Assembly: GCA_029213195.1 (NCBI GenBank)
Contig: JARGNI010000018.1
Span: 1 to 64,000, forward strand
Source of the DNA: Verrucomicrobiales bacterium
Lineage (GTDB): Bacteria > Verrucomicrobiota > Verrucomicrobiia > Verrucomicrobiales > DEV007
DNA length: 64,000 nucleotides
Reading direction: 5' to 3'
Shown: piece by piece, positions 61,853 through 64,000 of the stretch
Position numbering within the stretch: the stretch's first letter is position 1
How the letters are laid out: each line of letters begins with the position of its first letter
Translations under genes and position numbers: made by a program
The notes under the pieces: model-generated
Told to the model about the DNA's origin: nothing
Seen by the model: only the letters and a program-made list of their open reading frames with translations
Databases searched by the model: none

Positions 61853-63487
61853 ATGAAAAATCGCGCAGTTCTTTCCGCCCCCTTGCTCTTTGTCTTGCTC
61901 GTTTCCTTACTGCTCCCAGTATCGGCTCAAAATGACAATCGAAAGGACTTCATCGAAGGCCTTTTCCGCTCCATCATCGAATCGCGGACTCAACCAAACA
62001 ATCCACCGGGACTTACGGTTCCTGGCCAGACTTTTCCAAGCCAGCCTCTCCCACCGGGAGGACAGTTCACCCCCGTCCCCCCGAACCAGACCAATCAGCA
62101 GGTCGCTCGATACCGCACCCTCATTGGAAATTATTCCCAGCAGGCCAACGCCCTCGCGAACAATCTCCATCAGGCTTCAACCAAGACCCCCAACCTGCGG
62201 GCCTACTTGTCCGACATCTTTACGATTCGCTCCCAAGCTCTCCAGATGCAGCAAACCAGTGACTCGGTGACCTACCTCTCGATGGTCGAGCCTCAGTTTC
62301 GAACCCTCGATACCGCTTGGAGAGATCTCTTGTTTCGTCTCCAGCATGAGCCAGCCCTGGATGTGGCCAGCACCCAGAGTGTCCAGGCGCTCGATCAATA
62401 TGGCTCGCAACTCTGCGAACTGTTTGGGGTCCAGGCCGACTTCGACCGAACTCGGGCCGTGTTTATTGCGGGACAGGCAACGGCTTACACTTCTGCACTG
62501 GTGGATCTCCTCCAGGAGCAGATGCAGGGGCAACCAGCAACGATTGGCATCCTTCAAGAGGGGCGGCAGTTGGTCGGACTCGCGAATCAGTTCGGTCTCA
62601 GCGTTGCCGACATGACGCTCCCTCAAGCAGAAGAGTCTTTTCAACAGTGGGGAAATGCCTGGGCCGTGTTCGAAGCCAAGTTGCGAACCATTCAAAATCC
62701 TTCGCTTGCCCATGCCATGAGCCGAGTAGGCACCTGCAAGAGCGAACTCTACGACCTCATGCGGATCCAGAGACCCATGGACTACAGCTACCTGCAGCAA
62801 CTCTCCGCACAAATGCAGATTTCCATACAAACGCTCTTCAACCAGCTCTCGCTGCATTCGCTGGGCGGGCTTTCTCCCAATCAAGTCCAGAACCTCATCG
62901 CGGCTCAACAATCGGTGTCCAGTCAGATGCAGATTTTTCAGTCTTCCCTCCAGAGAAACCCGGGGCAGCAGCGAATCGTGAACAACTTTGTGAACCTCTA
63001 CAGCTCATGGAAAAATGTGGACCGCTATCTGGGAACCCTGCACGGCCAAGCCGCCAATTCCCGCGCCACGGTCCAGGCCCAGATGAGACAGATCAGAGAT
63101 TTTCTCCAAGTTCCTGACACGCTGGATCTGAACCTGACCATGACTCACGCCGCCGCCCTGGAGGGGCTTGCCAGCAATCTCTACATGGTCCTCGCCCAGA
63201 GGGCTCAATTCATCCCGAACCGGGGCTACCGCAACCAGCTCTTCACGCAGACCCAGCAATTCCTGCAAAATACGAAGATCTTTCATGCGCAAGTCGCCAA
63301 CGGATCGAATCAGGCAGCGCTCGAGCAAACATGTGGCACCCTCATCGATTCCTGGCAGAGCTGCTCTCAGTTGATTCAGGGCCTTCCTTCTCGCGGGGTG
63401 CAACCCCAGATCTACCAGTCCATCGACCGAGTTCGCGCTCAGATCGATCCGGCCATAGCAGAAATCGCCGTCGTTCTCAGTCCCTGA
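61853..63487 (+). CDS. Exported Gln-rich helical protein of unknown function
   Basis: A 544-residue protein with a signal peptide (MKNRAVLSAPLLFVLLVSLL, cleavage near Ala-Gln-Asn). A Pro/Gln/Asn-rich linker follows (about residues 40-85), then a predominantly helical domain with many Gln residues and no Trp-rich or catalytic motif I recognise. The ATG at 61853 is chosen by the signal peptide over an in-frame ATG 66 bases upstream. It stands alone between two terminators. No family could be assigned. Confidence 0.75.
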   Translation: MKNRAVLSAPLLFVLLVSLLLPVSAQNDNRKDFIEGLFRSIIESRTQPNNPPGLTVPGQTFPSQPLPPGGQFTPVPPNQTNQQVARYRTLIGNYSQQANALANNLHQASTKTPNLRAYLSDIFTIRSQALQMQQTSDSVTYLSMVEPQFRTLDTAWRDLLFRLQHEPALDVASTQSVQALDQYGSQLCELFGVQADFDRTRAVFIAGQATAYTSALVDLLQEQMQGQPATIGILQEGRQLVGLANQFGLSVADMTLPQAEESFQQWGNAWAVFEAKLRTIQNPSLAHAMSRVGTCKSELYDLMRIQRPMDYSYLQQLSAQMQISIQTLFNQLSLHSLGGLSPNQVQNLIAAQQSVSSQMQIFQSSLQRNPGQQRIVNNFVNLYSSWKNVDRYLGTLHGQAANSRATVQAQMRQIRDFLQVPDTLDLNLTMTHAAALEGLASNLYMVLAQRAQFIPNRGYRNQLFTQTQQFLQNTKIFHAQVANGSNQAALEQTCGTLIDSWQSCSQLIQGLPSRGVQPQIYQSIDRVRAQIDPAIAEIAVVLSP

Positions 63488-63506
63488 TCGAATAACACAC
63501 GATACG

Positions 63507-63542
63507 AAAAAGGGCTTTCTCCCGATACTCGAGAGAAAGCCC
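63507..63542 (-). terminator. Terminator for the minus-strand peroxiredoxin gene
   Basis: GGGCTTTCTC (63512-63521) pairs with GAGAAAGCCC (63533-63542). On the minus strand the stem is followed by a T-run (A-run at 63507-63511). It may also stop plus-strand transcripts from the preceding gene, though no T-run lies on that side. Confidence 0.85.
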
Positions 63543-63579
63543 CTGGGATGGAAAATAAATCCGTCTTCCTCGTACTTTT

Positions 63580-63999
63580 CTACTTCTTGTCGACGCCAAG
63601 TTCCTCAAGCTTGGCCGCAACGTCGGAACCATGGTTCCGAGCTTTGACGGCTTTGTCGATATAGAGAATCTTGCCGTCTTTCCCGATGTAGAAAGTGTGC
63701 CGCGCCGGCATCCCTTTCTTGTTCTTCACGAGACCATAGGCCATCGCAGCTTCTCGATCGGGGTCACTGAGGATCGGAAAATCGAGTTCCAACGACTCCG
63801 CAAATTCTTTGTTGGTCTTTTCCTCGTCGCAGCTTGCTGCAAAGTAGGCGACGTCGAACTTCTGGATCTCTTTGCCACTCTCACGGAGCGACTTGCACTG
63901 GGCCGTTCATCCCCCCGTGAAGGCCTTGGGATACCAAGCCACGACCATGGCCTGCTTTCCCTTGAATTCGGAAACCCGGTACATTTTCCCATCACTTCC
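63580..63999 (-). CDS. Peroxiredoxin, probable selenoprotein (Sec in place of peroxidatic Cys), 5' partial
   Basis: The 3' part (139 residues visible) of a Bcp/AhpE-like peroxiredoxin, running off the window edge. An in-frame TGA at 63909-63907 (codon 31 of the visible part) interrupts an otherwise continuous domain: upstream VAWYPKAFTGG, downstream TAQCKSLRE, then DFPILSDPDREAA, ARHTFYIGKDGKI and the C-terminus. The motif PxxxTxxC of peroxiredoxins is matched as PKAFTGG followed by TGA exactly at the peroxidatic Cys, so TGA probably encodes selenocysteine. A Cys four residues later (Cys35) may be the resolving thiol. The enzyme would reduce hydroperoxides with thioredoxin-type electron donors in the cytoplasm. 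Alternative: a nonsense mutation. Confidence 0.85.
63874..63906 (-). promoter_or_regulatory. Candidate bacterial SECIS element after the in-frame TGA
   Basis: Starting 14 bases after the TGA, GUCGCUC (63892-63886) pairs with GAGUGGC (63880-63874) in a seven-base stem with two G-U pairs, closing the loop CGUGA (63885-63881). The loop contains the G-U pair of bases important in bacterial SECIS loops, at positions 23-24 after the TGA, within the distance range usual for these elements. It lies inside the coding region, as expected for bacteria. Confidence 0.6.
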
Positions 64000-64000
64000 C

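Noticed and set aside
63580-63792. Independent 70-residue protein starting at an ATG-like codon within the peroxiredoxin
   Set aside because: It begins in the middle of a conserved peroxiredoxin domain without the active site. The frame is continuous upstream except for the single TGA at the catalytic position, so it is the C-terminal part of one gene.

Overview
The window is bacterial chromosome, dense in genes and moderately GC-rich by eye, with no rRNA, tRNA, CRISPR array or insertion sequence that I can see. Its families point to the Planctomycetota-Verrucomicrobiota group: a DUF1587/1592/1588/1585 protein with a C-terminal DUF1552 partner, formylglycine sulfatases, DUF1080 proteins, Tat-exported Gfo/Idh/MocA and TIM-barrel proteins, an FGE-like/leucine-rich-repeat fusion and a secretin-like protein resembling the Amuc_1098 family. 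I favour Verrucomicrobiota, by inference. Most start codons lack a clear Shine-Dalgarno sequence.

Layout. (1) 32-17139 is one long plus-strand operon-like block: a 927-aa exported protein, MoxR ATPase, DUF58, BatA-like vWA protein, a second vWA/membrane protein, a DUF4175-like coiled-coil protein, DUF4159, and a 1460-aa thioredoxin-HEAT-thioredoxin-CcdA/DsbD fusion. A REP-like twin hairpin splits it at 4811-4871. (2) 17293-24627 holds housekeeping genes (cvfB, nitroreductase, queE, tsaC/sua5, aroK) and two exported enzyme-like proteins. (3) 24739-35166 is mostly minus strand: exported TIM-barrel protein, AIM24, kinase/ATPase fusion, pseudopilin-like protein, class II-like cytochrome c, sulfatase, Gfo/Idh/MocA oxidoreductase and Bax inhibitor-1. 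(4) 35362-42701 holds the secretin-like protein, a SpoU methyltransferase, a glycine-rich DUF533 protein, and an acetyltransferase/sulfatase pair resembling two consecutive steps of heparan sulfate breakdown. (5) 42854-48224 looks like a sugar-acid catabolic cluster (esterase, TauD-like dioxygenase, DHDPS-family lyase, 2-oxoglutarate-semialdehyde dehydrogenase, TIM-barrel protein). (6) 48411-52730 holds a glycine-rich RNA-binding protein, a fatty-acid desaturase, twin DUF1080 proteins and a prepilin-like protein. (7) 52765-60285 is a minus-strand operon: FGE-like/LRR protein, DUF1592-type cytochrome, DUF1552 protein and cytochrome P450. (8) 60461-63487 holds a PQQ-type beta-propeller and an unknown exported protein.

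The window ends inside a minus-strand peroxiredoxin with an in-frame TGA exactly where the peroxidatic cysteine belongs, followed by a plausible bacterial SECIS hairpin. I read it as a selenoprotein, the most notable single observation here. The thioredoxin-HEAT-CcdA fusion closing the MoxR/vWA operon is the best candidate for a poorly described system: an envelope chaperone/complex-assembly module with a built-in transmembrane thiol-reduction arm.
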